Shown in pieces: positions 56,548 through 64,000 of a stretch of DNA of 64,000 nt. The stretch comes from Pasteurella canis (GTDB lineage: Bacteria > Pseudomonadota > Gammaproteobacteria > Enterobacterales > Pasteurellaceae): positions 496,001 through 560,000 of the forward strand of contig NZ_UGTV01000015.1 of assembly GCF_900454865.1 (NCBI RefSeq). Direction: 5' to 3'. The notes under the pieces were generated by a model, which saw only the letters and a list, made by a program, of their open reading frames with translations, was not told where the DNA came from and did not search any database. The translations under genes were made by a program, and so were the position numbers. Every line of letters begins with the position of its first letter. Position 1 is the first letter of the stretch.

Positions 56548-58032
56548 ATGAGTAAAGAACTTTTATTGGCTGCTGAAGCCGTGTCAAATGAAAAATTATT
56601 ACCACGTGAGAAGATTTTTGAGGCATTGGAAAGTGCGTTAGCACTTTCAACAAAGAAGAAATATGAACAAGAAATTGATGTTCGTGTGGTGATCAATCCT
56701 AAGACTGGCGAGTTTGATACTTTCCGTCGTTGGTTAGTAGTAGAAGAAGTGACTAATCCAACGAAAGAAATTACTTTAGAAGCTGCTCAATTCGAAGATC
56801 CAGAAATTCAATTAGGTGAATATATTGAAGATCAAATTGAATCTGTCGCATTCGATCGTATTACAATGCAGACTGCTCGCCAAGTAATCAGTACTAAGAT
56901 TCGTGAGGCGGAACGTAATAAAATTGTTGAACAATTCCGTTCTCAAGAAGGTGAAATTGTGACAGGCACAGTCAAGAAAGTAAATCGCGATAATATTGTT
57001 TTAGATTTAGGTCAACAAGCAGAATCGGTGATTTTGCGTGAAGATATGTTACCACGCGAAAATTTCCGCCCTGGTGATCGAGTACGTGGTGTGTTATATA
57101 AAGTGAGCCCAGAAAATAAAGGTGCACAATTATTTGTTACTCGTGCAAAACCTGAAATGTTAATTGAATTATTCCGTATTGAAGTACCAGAAATTGGTGA
57201 GGAATTAATTGAAATTAAAAATGCAGCACGGGATCCAGGTTCACGCGCAAAAATTGCAGTAAAAAGTAATGATAAACGTATTGATCCAGTTGGTGCTTGT
57301 GTAGGTATGCGTGGCGCACGTGTCCAAGCTATTACAAATGAGTTAGGTGGTGAGCGTGTCGATATCGTGCTCTGGGATGATAATCCAGCTCAATTTGTTA
57401 TTAATGCGATGGCCCCAGCGGATGTGAGTTCTATTGTTGTTGATGAGGATTCACATTCTATGGATATTGCCGTTGAACCAGCAAATCTTGCACAAGCAAT
57501 TGGTCGTAATGGTCAAAATGTACGCTTAGCAACACAATTAACAGGTTGGACGCTAAACGTGATGACAACAGATGAATTAGATGAGAAACATCAGGCAGAA
57601 GACAATAAAGTATTAAAACTATTTATGAATGCTTTAGAAATTGATGAAGAATTTGCTCATCTTTTAATTGAAGAAGGCTTTTCGACTTTAGAAGAATTAG
57701 CTTATGTTTCAGTCAGTGAATTAACTGCGATTGATGGTTTAGAAGATGAAGATCTAGTCGAAGAGTTACAAGCACGTGCAAAAGATGCGATTACGGCTAC
57801 AGCATTAGCGGAAGAAGAAGCGCTAAAACAAGCACATATTGAAGATCGCCTACTTAATTTAGAAGGAATGAATCGACATATCGCATTAAAATTAGCAGAG
57901 AAAAAGATTACTACTCTAGAAGAACTTGCAGAACAAGGTGTTGATGATTTAGCTGATATTGAAGATTTAACAGTGGAACAAGCAGCAGACTTCATTATGG
58001 CTGCACGTAATATCTGTTGGTTCAGTGAGTAA
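56548..58032 (+). CDS. nusA: Transcription termination/antitermination factor NusA
   Basis: NusA binds RNA polymerase and RNA to control pausing, termination and antitermination. The 494-aa protein has the N-terminal RNAP-binding domain (1-125). An S1 domain follows near 132-200 ([21 protein letters not shown]), then two KH domains ([33 protein letters not shown]). Two C-terminal acidic helix-hairpin-helix repeats of the kind found in enterobacteria complete it. The ribosome binding site is AAAGGAG. Confidence 0.97.
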   Translation: MSKELLLAAEAVSNEKLLPREKIFEALESALALSTKKKYEQEIDVRVVINPKTGEFDTFRRWLVVEEVTNPTKEITLEAAQFEDPEIQLGEYIEDQIESVAFDRITMQTARQVISTKIREAERNKIVEQFRSQEGEIVTGTVKKVNRDNIVLDLGQQAESVILREDMLPRENFRPGDRVRGVLYKVSPENKGAQLFVTRAKPEMLIELFRIEVPEIGEELIEIKNAARDPGSRAKIAVKSNDKRIDPVGACVGMRGARVQAITNELGGERVDIVLWDDNPAQFVINAMAPADVSSIVVDEDSHSMDIAVEPANLAQAIGRNGQNVRLATQLTGWTLNVMTTDELDEKHQAEDNKVLKLFMNALEIDEEFAHLLIEEGFSTLEELAYVSVSELTAIDGLEDEDLVEELQARAKDAITATALAEEEALKQAHIEDRLLNLEGMNRHIALKLAEKKITTLEELAEQGVDDLADIEDLTVEQAADFIMAARNICWFSE

Positions 58033-58048
58033 TGGTAGGAGTGAAGAT

Positions 58049-60553
58049 ATGACAGATGATGTAAAAAAAGCCGATGGGGTAACCCCGAAGAAACTGAGCT
58101 TGCAGCGTAGAACGAAAACGACAGTAAGCACTACCGCAGGTGGTAAAGCAAAAGAAGTTCAAGTTGAGGTGCGTAAAAAACGTACTGTGCCAACAGATGC
58201 AGCGAAAAAAGCAGAAGAGGCTAAGTTAAAGGCAATTCAAGAAGCAGAAAGACTTGCAGCAGAGAAAGCGAAGAAAGAAGCAGAGGAGAAAGCACGTTTA
58301 GACGCTGAAAAAGCGAAGCAAATGAAAGCGGAAGAGGCTAAAAAAGCCCAACAAGCTGCCTCAGTTGCTGTTAAACCAGTTGATCCTGAAAAAGAGAAAC
58401 GCCGTGCAGAAGAGGCTGAATTACGTCGTAAGGCGGATGAATTAGCTCGCCAAAAAGCAGAAGAATTAGCGCGTAAAGCAGCTGAAGAGGCTAAACGTTA
58501 TGCAGAATTAGCTGATGATGATTTTGACTCAACAACTTCAGAAGATTATGCCGATTATAACTTAACTTCTAGTTATGCGCGTGAAGCAGAAGATGAAGAA
58601 GCTCGCCGTAAAGAAAGTCGTAATCGTGGCGGTAAAAATAAAGTTGTAAAAGCGAAAAAAGGTGGTCGCGAAGAAGAAAGTTCAAAAAATGAACGTGAAT
58701 CTAATCGTCGTAATCAAAAAGACGGTAAAGGCGGCAAAGGTAAAAATGCGAAAAAAGGTAGTGCATTACAACAGGCATTTACAAAACCTGCACAAGCAGT
58801 CAATCGTGATGTTGTGATTGGTGAAACGATTACTGTCGCAGAGTTAGCAAACAAAATGGCGGTCAAAGCAACAGAAGTCATCAAAACTATGATGAAAATG
58901 GGGGCAATGGCAACGATTAACCAAGTGATTGACCAAGAAACTGCACAACTTGTTGCAGAAGAAATGGGGCATAAAGTTATTATTCGTAAAGAAAATGAAC
59001 TAGAAGAATCTGTTATGAGTGATCGTGATCTGGATGCAGAATTAGTTACTCGTGCTCCTGTTGTCACCATTATGGGCCATGTAGACCATGGTAAAACTTC
59101 ATTACTTGACTATATTCGTAAAGCTAAAGTTGCATCAGGCGAAGCTGGCGGTATTACACAACATATTGGTGCATATCATGTTGAAACGGATGGTAAAATG
59201 ATTACCTTCTTGGATACACCAGGACATGCTGCATTTACGTCTATGCGTGCACGTGGTGCAAAAGCAACAGACATTGTTGTTCTCGTTGTTGCTGCAGATG
59301 ATGGTGTAATGCCCCAAACCATAGAGGCTATCCAACATGCGAAAGCTGCGGGTGTACCAATCGTTGTTGCGGTAAATAAAATTGATAAGCCAGAGGCAAA
59401 TCCAGAACGTGTTGAAACGGAATTATTACAACATGAAGTTGTTGCAGAAAAATTTGGTGGTGATACACAATTTGTTTATGTTTCTGCGAAAAAAGGAACG
59501 GGTGTTGATGAGCTCCTAGAAGCAATTTTATTACAATCAGAAGTGCTTGAATTAACAGCTGTGAAAGATGGGATGGCAACGGGGGTTGTAATCGAATCTT
59601 ATCTTGATAAAGGACGTGGTCCAGTTGCAACTATTCTTGTTCAATCAGGTACGTTACATCGTGGAGATATTGTACTTTGTGGCTTTGAATATGGTCGTGT
59701 GCGTGCGATGCGTAATGAAAATGGTAAAGAAGTAGCAAGTGCAGGACCTTCAATTCCAGTAGAAGTATTGGGTTTATCAGGTGTACCAGCAGCGGGTGAT
59801 GAGGCTACAGTTGTACGTGATGAGAAGAAAGCTCGTGAAGTCGCATTATACCGTCAGGGTAAATTCCGTGAAGTCAAGCTAGCACGCCAACAAAAAGCGA
59901 AATTAGAAAATATGTTTACTAATATGGCTGAAGGTGATGTTGCTGAGTTGAATGTGATTGTGAAAGCTGATGTACAAGGCTCAGTAGAAGCTATTGTTCA
60001 ATCCTTACATGAGCTTTCAACTGATGAAGTTAAAGTCAAAGTAGTGGGGTCTGGTGTTGGTGGTATCACTGAAACAGATGCTACTTTAGCTGCAGCTTCA
60101 AATGCAATTGTTGTTGGCTTTAACGTACGTGCAGATGCTTCAGCACGCCGTATTATTGAATCAGAAAGTATTGATTTGCGTTATTACTCAATCATTTATG
60201 AACTGTTAAATGAAATTAAAGCGGCCATGAGTGGTATGTTACAACCTGAATTTAAGCAAGAAATTATAGGTCTTGCTGAAGTACGTGATGTATTCCGCCA
60301 TCCAAAATTTGGTGCGATTGCAGGTTGTATGGTGACAGAAGGTATTGTGAAACGTAATAATCCAATCCGTGTACTGCGAGATAACGTGGTTATTTTTGAA
60401 GGTGAACTTGAGTCATTACGTCGCTTTAAAGATGATGTGGCAGAAGTGCGCAATGGTATGGAATGTGGTATTGGTGTGAAAAACTACAACGATGTAAAAG
60501 TCGGTGACCAGATTGAAGTCTTTGAAGTAGTTGAGATCAAACGTACCATCTAA
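58049..60553 (+). CDS. infB: Translation initiation factor IF-2
   Basis: IF2 places fMet-tRNA on the 30S subunit and promotes subunit joining with GTP. The protein is 834 aa from the ATG at 58049 (TAGGAG upstream); a GTG eight codons earlier is rejected. The first about 260 residues are a charged linker rich in Ala, Lys and Glu. A second IF2_N domain follows ([20 protein letters not shown] near 260), then the G domain with GHVDHGKT near 345, DTPGH and NKID, and domains II-IV. The folded N-terminal subdomain of E. coli IF2 is absent, as in H. influenzae. Confidence 0.96.
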   Translation: MTDDVKKADGVTPKKLSLQRRTKTTVSTTAGGKAKEVQVEVRKKRTVPTDAAKKAEEAKLKAIQEAERLAAEKAKKEAEEKARLDAEKAKQMKAEEAKKAQQAASVAVKPVDPEKEKRRAEEAELRRKADELARQKAEELARKAAEEAKRYAELADDDFDSTTSEDYADYNLTSSYAREAEDEEARRKESRNRGGKNKVVKAKKGGREEESSKNERESNRRNQKDGKGGKGKNAKKGSALQQAFTKPAQAVNRDVVIGETITVAELANKMAVKATEVIKTMMKMGAMATINQVIDQETAQLVAEEMGHKVIIRKENELEESVMSDRDLDAELVTRAPVVTIMGHVDHGKTSLLDYIRKAKVASGEAGGITQHIGAYHVETDGKMITFLDTPGHAAFTSMRARGAKATDIVVLVVAADDGVMPQTIEAIQHAKAAGVPIVVAVNKIDKPEANPERVETELLQHEVVAEKFGGDTQFVYVSAKKGTGVDELLEAILLQSEVLELTAVKDGMATGVVIESYLDKGRGPVATILVQSGTLHRGDIVLCGFEYGRVRAMRNENGKEVASAGPSIPVEVLGLSGVPAAGDEATVVRDEKKAREVALYRQGKFREVKLARQQKAKLENMFTNMAEGDVAELNVIVKADVQGSVEAIVQSLHELSTDEVKVKVVGSGVGGITETDATLAAASNAIVVGFNVRADASARRIIESESIDLRYYSIIYELLNEIKAAMSGMLQPEFKQEIIGLAEVRDVFRHPKFGAIAGCMVTEGIVKRNNPIRVLRDNVVIFEGELESLRRFKDDVAEVRNGMECGIGVKNYNDVKVGDQIEVFEVVEIKRTI

Positions 60554-60570
60554 TTTTTCTTAATAATTGA

Positions 60571-60604
60571 AAAACGGATAGTATTAAAAGCTATCCGTTT
60601 TTTA
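60571..60604 (+). terminator. Terminator after infB
   Basis: AAAACGGATAG / CTATCCGTTTT is an 11-bp stem with a nine-base loop and a T6 run. It separates infB from rbfA-truB, which in E. coli are in the same operon. Confidence 0.88.
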
Positions 60605-60730
60605 TTGATATCAGTAAAACAATTTAAGATAGTTGCTTTAATATTTCAAAAAAGTCACCGCACTTTTGCTTTGTGTTTGCACTTTAATGGACCGGATTTT
60701 GAACTCAATTTAAAGGGATATTTTTTAGTT

Positions 60731-61501
60731 TTATTTGCAAATAAAGCCATCGCTTTGACCAATACAAGCTGCTCGTAATCCTATATAGGCAGGAACAGCT
60801 AAAATACCCGTAGCGACATCAGCTAAAGCAGCAAATGGTGTCAGTAATATTGTGCTTGTACTTGGTTTTTTTGAGGCCGGGATATATTCAATATAAGTAT
60901 GTATTTCAACTGTTTCATTGAAAGAATAATTATGTTTAGCCATGTAATTTACTCCTGTTTTTGGTAAATAACGTTGCCCTACTAACGGGACTTCTCTGGA
61001 CCAAATTTTCTTTTCTTTATCTAGTTGTGCTAAGTCAATCTTATCTTTATATTGGTTTACCATAGTAGATAGTCCTCTTTTATAAGATTTATCTTTAAAC
61101 CCTAGCTTACTGGCTATTTGCTGGTTTTTTTTATTTAACTGACTTATATCTAAGACGAGGTAAAGACTGGTAACAATTTCAGAAGGTGTTTCTTTTATAC
61201 TTTCAATAATGCCTATTTGTGAGTAAATATGTTGTTTGAAAGGTAATTTCATTAATTGAGCAATCAGTTGTTTATCTTTTGAATTTTGTTCTTCCAAAAG
61301 ATAGTGGTATTTTTCACCAAATACAGCAATTTTTTTATCAGGTGTTAAACCAAAGAAGTAAATATTGTCTTTTTCAACGTTAAAACGCACAATATCGGAT
61401 TGTTCATCTTTGTCATGTAGGGTCTCTGTCAGGCCCCCTGTACAGCTAATCAGCAACAAGCTAGATAAGAAAACGAAGAAACTCTGTTTGAAAAAATTCA
61501 T
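60731..61501 (-). CDS. Putative lipoprotein of unknown function, inserted between infB and rbfA
   Basis: This 256-aa predicted lipoprotein has a signal peptide ending in LLLISC with Cys20. The mature part is Lys-rich, and a hydrophobic segment near 220-245 contains [23 protein letters not shown]-terminal [10 protein letters not shown] pair may form a disulfide. I do not recognise the family. It lies on the minus strand inside the otherwise conserved nusA-infB-rbfA-truB order. Codon use looks AT-rich, with no mobile-element genes beside it. Confidence 0.75.
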   Translation of the reverse strand: MNFFKQSFFVFLSSLLLISCTGGLTETLHDKDEQSDIVRFNVEKDNIYFFGLTPDKKIAVFGEKYHYLLEEQNSKDKQLIAQLMKLPFKQHIYSQIGIIESIKETPSEIVTSLYLVLDISQLNKKNQQIASKLGFKDKSYKRGLSTMVNQYKDKIDLAQLDKEKKIWSREVPLVGQRYLPKTGVNYMAKHNYSFNETVEIHTYIEYIPASKKPSTSTILLTPFAALADVATGILAVPAYIGLRAACIGQSDGFICK

Positions 61502-61711
61502 AAAAGCCCCCAGATTGTTGAGAAATCGTTTATACCATAAACATTTTACTGAAAATAAGCAATCTTCAGATGAACTGTTTTCTTTTTATACAACAATAAA
61601 AAACGGAATAGAAAAATGGGATAAGCTCTCTAGATAATGCAGTTAGTTGTGTTAAAAAAGAGGTATTTATGCCAAAATATGTGGTTTAAATGGAAAAGAA
61701 AGGAAAAGCAA

Positions 61712-62110
61712 ATGGCAAGAGAATTTAAACGTAGTGATCGTGTTGCACAAGAAATTCAAAAAGAAATCGCAGTTATTTTACAACGAGAAGTTAAAGATCC
61801 TCGTATTGGCATGGTAACTGTTTCTGATGTAGAAGTATCAAGCGATCTTGCATATGCAAAAGTCTTTGTGACATTCTTATTTGATCACGATGAAGCAGCA
61901 ATTGAAACTGGTATGAAAGGGTTAGAGAAAGCTTCACCTTATATTCGTAGTTTGCTTGGTAAAGCAATGCGTCTGCGTATTGTGCCAGAAATCCGTTTTG
62001 TTTATGACCGCTCTTTAATTGAAGGTATGCGTATGTCAAACTTAGTGACAAATGTAGTACGTCAAGATGAAGAACGTCATGTTGATGATGTTATGTTTGA
62101 GGAAAAATAA
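61712..62110 (+). CDS. rbfA: Ribosome-binding factor A
   Basis: RbfA assists late 30S maturation (16S 5' end) and cold adaptation. The protein is 132 aa from the ATG at 61712, with AAAGGA upstream; an in-frame extension of 25 codons is rejected. The family start [19 protein letters not shown] and the KH-like segments [15 protein letters not shown] and [13 protein letters not shown] are clear. The TAATG junction couples it to truB. Confidence 0.95.
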   Translation: MAREFKRSDRVAQEIQKEIAVILQREVKDPRIGMVTVSDVEVSSDLAYAKVFVTFLFDHDEAAIETGMKGLEKASPYIRSLLGKAMRLRIVPEIRFVYDRSLIEGMRMSNLVTNVVRQDEERHVDDVMFEEK

Positions 62111-63030
62111 TGTCGAAACCTCGTAAACGTGGGCGTGATATTGATGGTGTGTTTTTACTTGATAAACCACAAGGTATCAGCTCAAATGACATTATGCAAA
62201 AAGTTAAGCATCTCTTCCAAGCCAATAAAGCAGGACATACTGGAGCATTAGATCCATTGGCAACAGGTATGTTGCCAATTTGTTTCGGGGAGGCGACAAA
62301 GTTTTCGCAATTTTTACTTGATGCAGATAAACGCTATCAAGTCACAGCGAAATTAGGTGAGCGTACGGATACTTCTGATGCAGAAGGACAAGTAGTGCAA
62401 GTACGTCCTGTGAATATCACTGAAACAGATATTCTTACTGCATTACCACATTTTCGAGGTAATTTGCTGCAAGTACCGACAATGTTTTCTGCATTAAAGC
62501 ATAAAGGAAAACCGCTATATGAATATGCTCGAGCGGGTATCACCGTGGAGCGAGAGGCTCGTCCAATTACGATCTTTGAATTAACTTTTATTGGATACCA
62601 AGCACCCTATTTAACTTTAGAAGTACATTGTTCAAAAGGAACTTATATTCGTACGTTAATAGATGATTTAGGCGAATATTTAGGCTGTGGTGCTCATGTG
62701 ACAGTATTACGCCGTACTGCTGTTGCGGATTATCCTATTGAAGCTATGATAGATTTTAATCATTTAAAAATATTATCTGAGCAGCAAGATCTTGTCCTGC
62801 TTGACCAATATTTATTACCAGTGGACAGTGCAGTCTCTAAATTATCAGTATTAACTTTAACAGAACAACAAAGTAAAGCGATTAGCTTTGGTCAACGTAT
62901 AAAATTTGATAATGTTCAGCAAATTTATGGACAAGTTCGTTTATTTACAGAGCAAAAGCAATTCTTAGGGGTAGCTCTTGTTGATGAAAATAATGTGATT
63001 CACCCACAACGGCTTATTGCACAGAGTTAA
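62110..63030 (+). CDS. truB: tRNA pseudouridine(55) synthase
   Basis: TruB makes pseudouridine 55 in the T-loop of tRNAs. The 306-aa length is normal. The catalytic Asp48 lies in [15 protein letters not shown]; the [13 protein letters not shown] segment, the Tyr motif KPLYEYAR and [14 protein letters not shown] follow. A C-terminal PUA-like domain ends the protein. Its start overlaps the rbfA stop by one base, so the two are translated as a unit. Confidence 0.97.
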   Translation: MSKPRKRGRDIDGVFLLDKPQGISSNDIMQKVKHLFQANKAGHTGALDPLATGMLPICFGEATKFSQFLLDADKRYQVTAKLGERTDTSDAEGQVVQVRPVNITETDILTALPHFRGNLLQVPTMFSALKHKGKPLYEYARAGITVEREARPITIFELTFIGYQAPYLTLEVHCSKGTYIRTLIDDLGEYLGCGAHVTVLRRTAVADYPIEAMIDFNHLKILSEQQDLVLLDQYLLPVDSAVSKLSVLTLTEQQSKAISFGQRIKFDNVQQIYGQVRLFTEQKQFLGVALVDENNVIHPQRLIAQS

Positions 63031-63123
63031 CTCACAAGAGCTAAAAGATCATTCAGTTAGTCTCTACTTTTTCTCTATTGACTTGATTCTGCGGTATATG
63101 ACCGCCTTATATTTCACTAAAAT

Positions 63124-63151
63124 AATAAAGACAGCTTTTGCTGTCTTTATT
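63124..63151. terminator. Bidirectional terminator between truB and tyrS
   Basis: A 12-bp perfect stem AATAAAGACAGC / GCTGTCTTTATT with a four-base loop sits between convergent genes. Confidence 0.85.
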
Positions 63152-63194
63152 GTACTCATTAAGAGCAGTGACTTTTTTAAGCGTTTTGTCACTT

Positions 63195-64000
63195 TTATTT
63201 AACGATCACACGTGCAAATTTACGTTTCCCCACTTGATATACTGCGCTACTTGATGTAATCACTAATTTTGCATCTTCGATTTTTTCACCGTCAATTTTT
63301 ACACCACCTTGCTGAACCATACGATTTGCTTCAGAAGTAGATGAAACTAAGCCTGCCTCTTTTAGTAAGTTTGCTAAGCTGATCTCACCTTCAAAAGTAA
63401 ACTCTGGCATTTCATCAGGCATAGCACCTTTTTGGAAACGGTTAATAAATGTTTGCTCTGCCGCATCAGCATCAGCTTGTGAATGAAAACGTGCAATGAT
63501 TTCTTTAGCAAGTAAAACTTTTATATCACGTGGATTACGACCTTTTTCTACGTCTTGTTTCAGTTGTGCGATTTCAGTTAATGGACGGAAAGAAAGTAAA
63601 TTGTACCAATCCCACATTAGCTCATCAGAAATCGACATTACTTTACCAAACATTTCGTTTGGTGCTTCTGTCACACCAATATAGTTACCAAGTGATTTAG
63701 ACATTTTTTTCTCACCATCTAAGCCCACTAATAATGGTAAAGTAATCGCAACTTGAGGTTTTTGCCCTGTTGATTTTTGTAGCTCGCGTCCTACAAGTAG
63801 ATTGAATTTTTGGTCTGTACCACCTAATTCAATATCTGCTTCTAAAGCAACAGAATCATAGCCCTGTAGTAAAGGATAAATAAATTCATGAATGGCAATT
63901 GGCTGATTGTGACTAAAACGTTTTTTGAAATCGTCACGTTCTAGCATTCGAGCAACTGTATAATTGGATGTTAAACGGATCATCCCTTCTGTGCCTAGTT
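63195..64000 (-). CDS. tyrS: Tyrosyl-tRNA synthetase, C-terminal part (5' end outside window)
   Basis: TyrS charges tRNA-Tyr. The frame is open from the window edge; the fragment covers about 268 residues. The visible [19 protein letters not shown] lies within the catalytic domain. The family's tyrosine/ATP signature KKMSKSLGN and the C-terminal S4 RNA-binding domain ([31 protein letters not shown]) are present. The KMSKS type and ending match the TyrS2 (TyrZ-like, roughly 395-aa) subgroup used by Pasteurellaceae rather than E. coli TyrS. Confidence 0.93.
   Translation of the reverse strand, partial: LGTEGMIRLTSNYTVARMLERDDFKKRFSHNQPIAIHEFIYPLLQGYDSVALEADIELGGTDQKFNLLVGRELQKSTGQKPQVAITLPLLVGLDGEKKMSKSLGNYIGVTEAPNEMFGKVMSISDELMWDWYNLLSFRPLTEIAQLKQDVEKGRNPRDIKVLLAKEIIARFHSQADADAAEQTFINRFQKGAMPDEMPEFTFEGEISLANLLKEAGLVSSTSEANRMVQQGGVKIDGEKIEDAKLVITSSSAVYQVGKRKFARVIVK

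Noticed and set aside
61365..61637. Plus-strand ORF of 90 aa before rbfA
   Set aside because: It starts antisense to the lipoprotein signal-peptide region and has no ribosome binding site or recognisable domain.

Overview
The window is a chromosomal segment of a Pasteurellaceae bacterium. The evidence is the 9-bp Haemophilus-type DNA uptake signal core (AAGTGCGGT or its complement), of which I counted 17 exact copies by eye, the AT-rich composition, the tmRNA tag ANDEQYALAA, and gene orders that recall Haemophilus influenzae (ydiJ-ompA; prlC-oppA-like-ribA-pgpB; metY-rimP-nusA-infB). The Haemophilus-type core points to the Haemophilus/Pasteurella/Aggregatibacter side of the family rather than the Actinobacillus pleuropneumoniae side. 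I cannot name the species.

Layout. 1-5.2 kb: lipid A/Kdo genes (msbA end, lpxK, Trm112-like, kdsB), then uvrC and pgsA. 5.5-5.7 kb: tRNA-Gly and tRNA-Leu. 6.1-17.8 kb: a complete 14-gene tad/flp locus for Flp-type adhesive pili (flp1-flp2-tadV-rcpCAB-tadZABCDEFG), all on the plus strand and without an exact uptake signal. 17.9-24.3 kb: a 2-Cys peroxiredoxin, metC, a gluconate module (permease, kinase, GntR, with visible GntR and CRP sites) and selD. 24.4-28.9 kb: the minus-strand cluster ydiJ-menI-hemH. 29.4-37.6 kb: ompA (P5-like), a lemA/TPM-domain cluster, grxD, two small membrane proteins and hrpA.

37.7-38.5 kb: the ssrA (tmRNA) gene, flanked by a perfect 122-bp inverted repeat. Each arm carries the tmRNA 3' end plus its terminator. 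38.5-45.1 kb: zapG/yhcB, ycaO, a methyltransferase, gloB, hemA and nagC. 45.2-45.6 kb: four tRNAs (Met, Leu, Gln, Gln). 45.9-55.7 kb: an unusual NRAMP-family transporter, prlC, ybaN, an OppA-like lipoprotein, ribA, pgpB, nagK, a lipoprotein, a kinase-like protein and a tiny Gly-rich lipoprotein. 55.8-63.0 kb: the translation operon metY-rimP-nusA-infB, an orphan lipoprotein on the opposite strand, then rbfA-truB. The 3' part of tyrS closes the window.

Most of the window is ordinary housekeeping sequence. The observation most worth a second look is the ssrA locus. Recombination between its 122-bp inverted arms would flip the promoter and the 5' part of tmRNA and rebuild an intact tmRNA gene in either orientation. 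Other points of interest are the tad island without uptake signals and the inverted repeat in front of flp, an NRAMP-like transporter that lacks the DPGN motif and sits behind a palindromic operator candidate, the lemA-TPM-TPM cluster, and two orphan lipoprotein loci.
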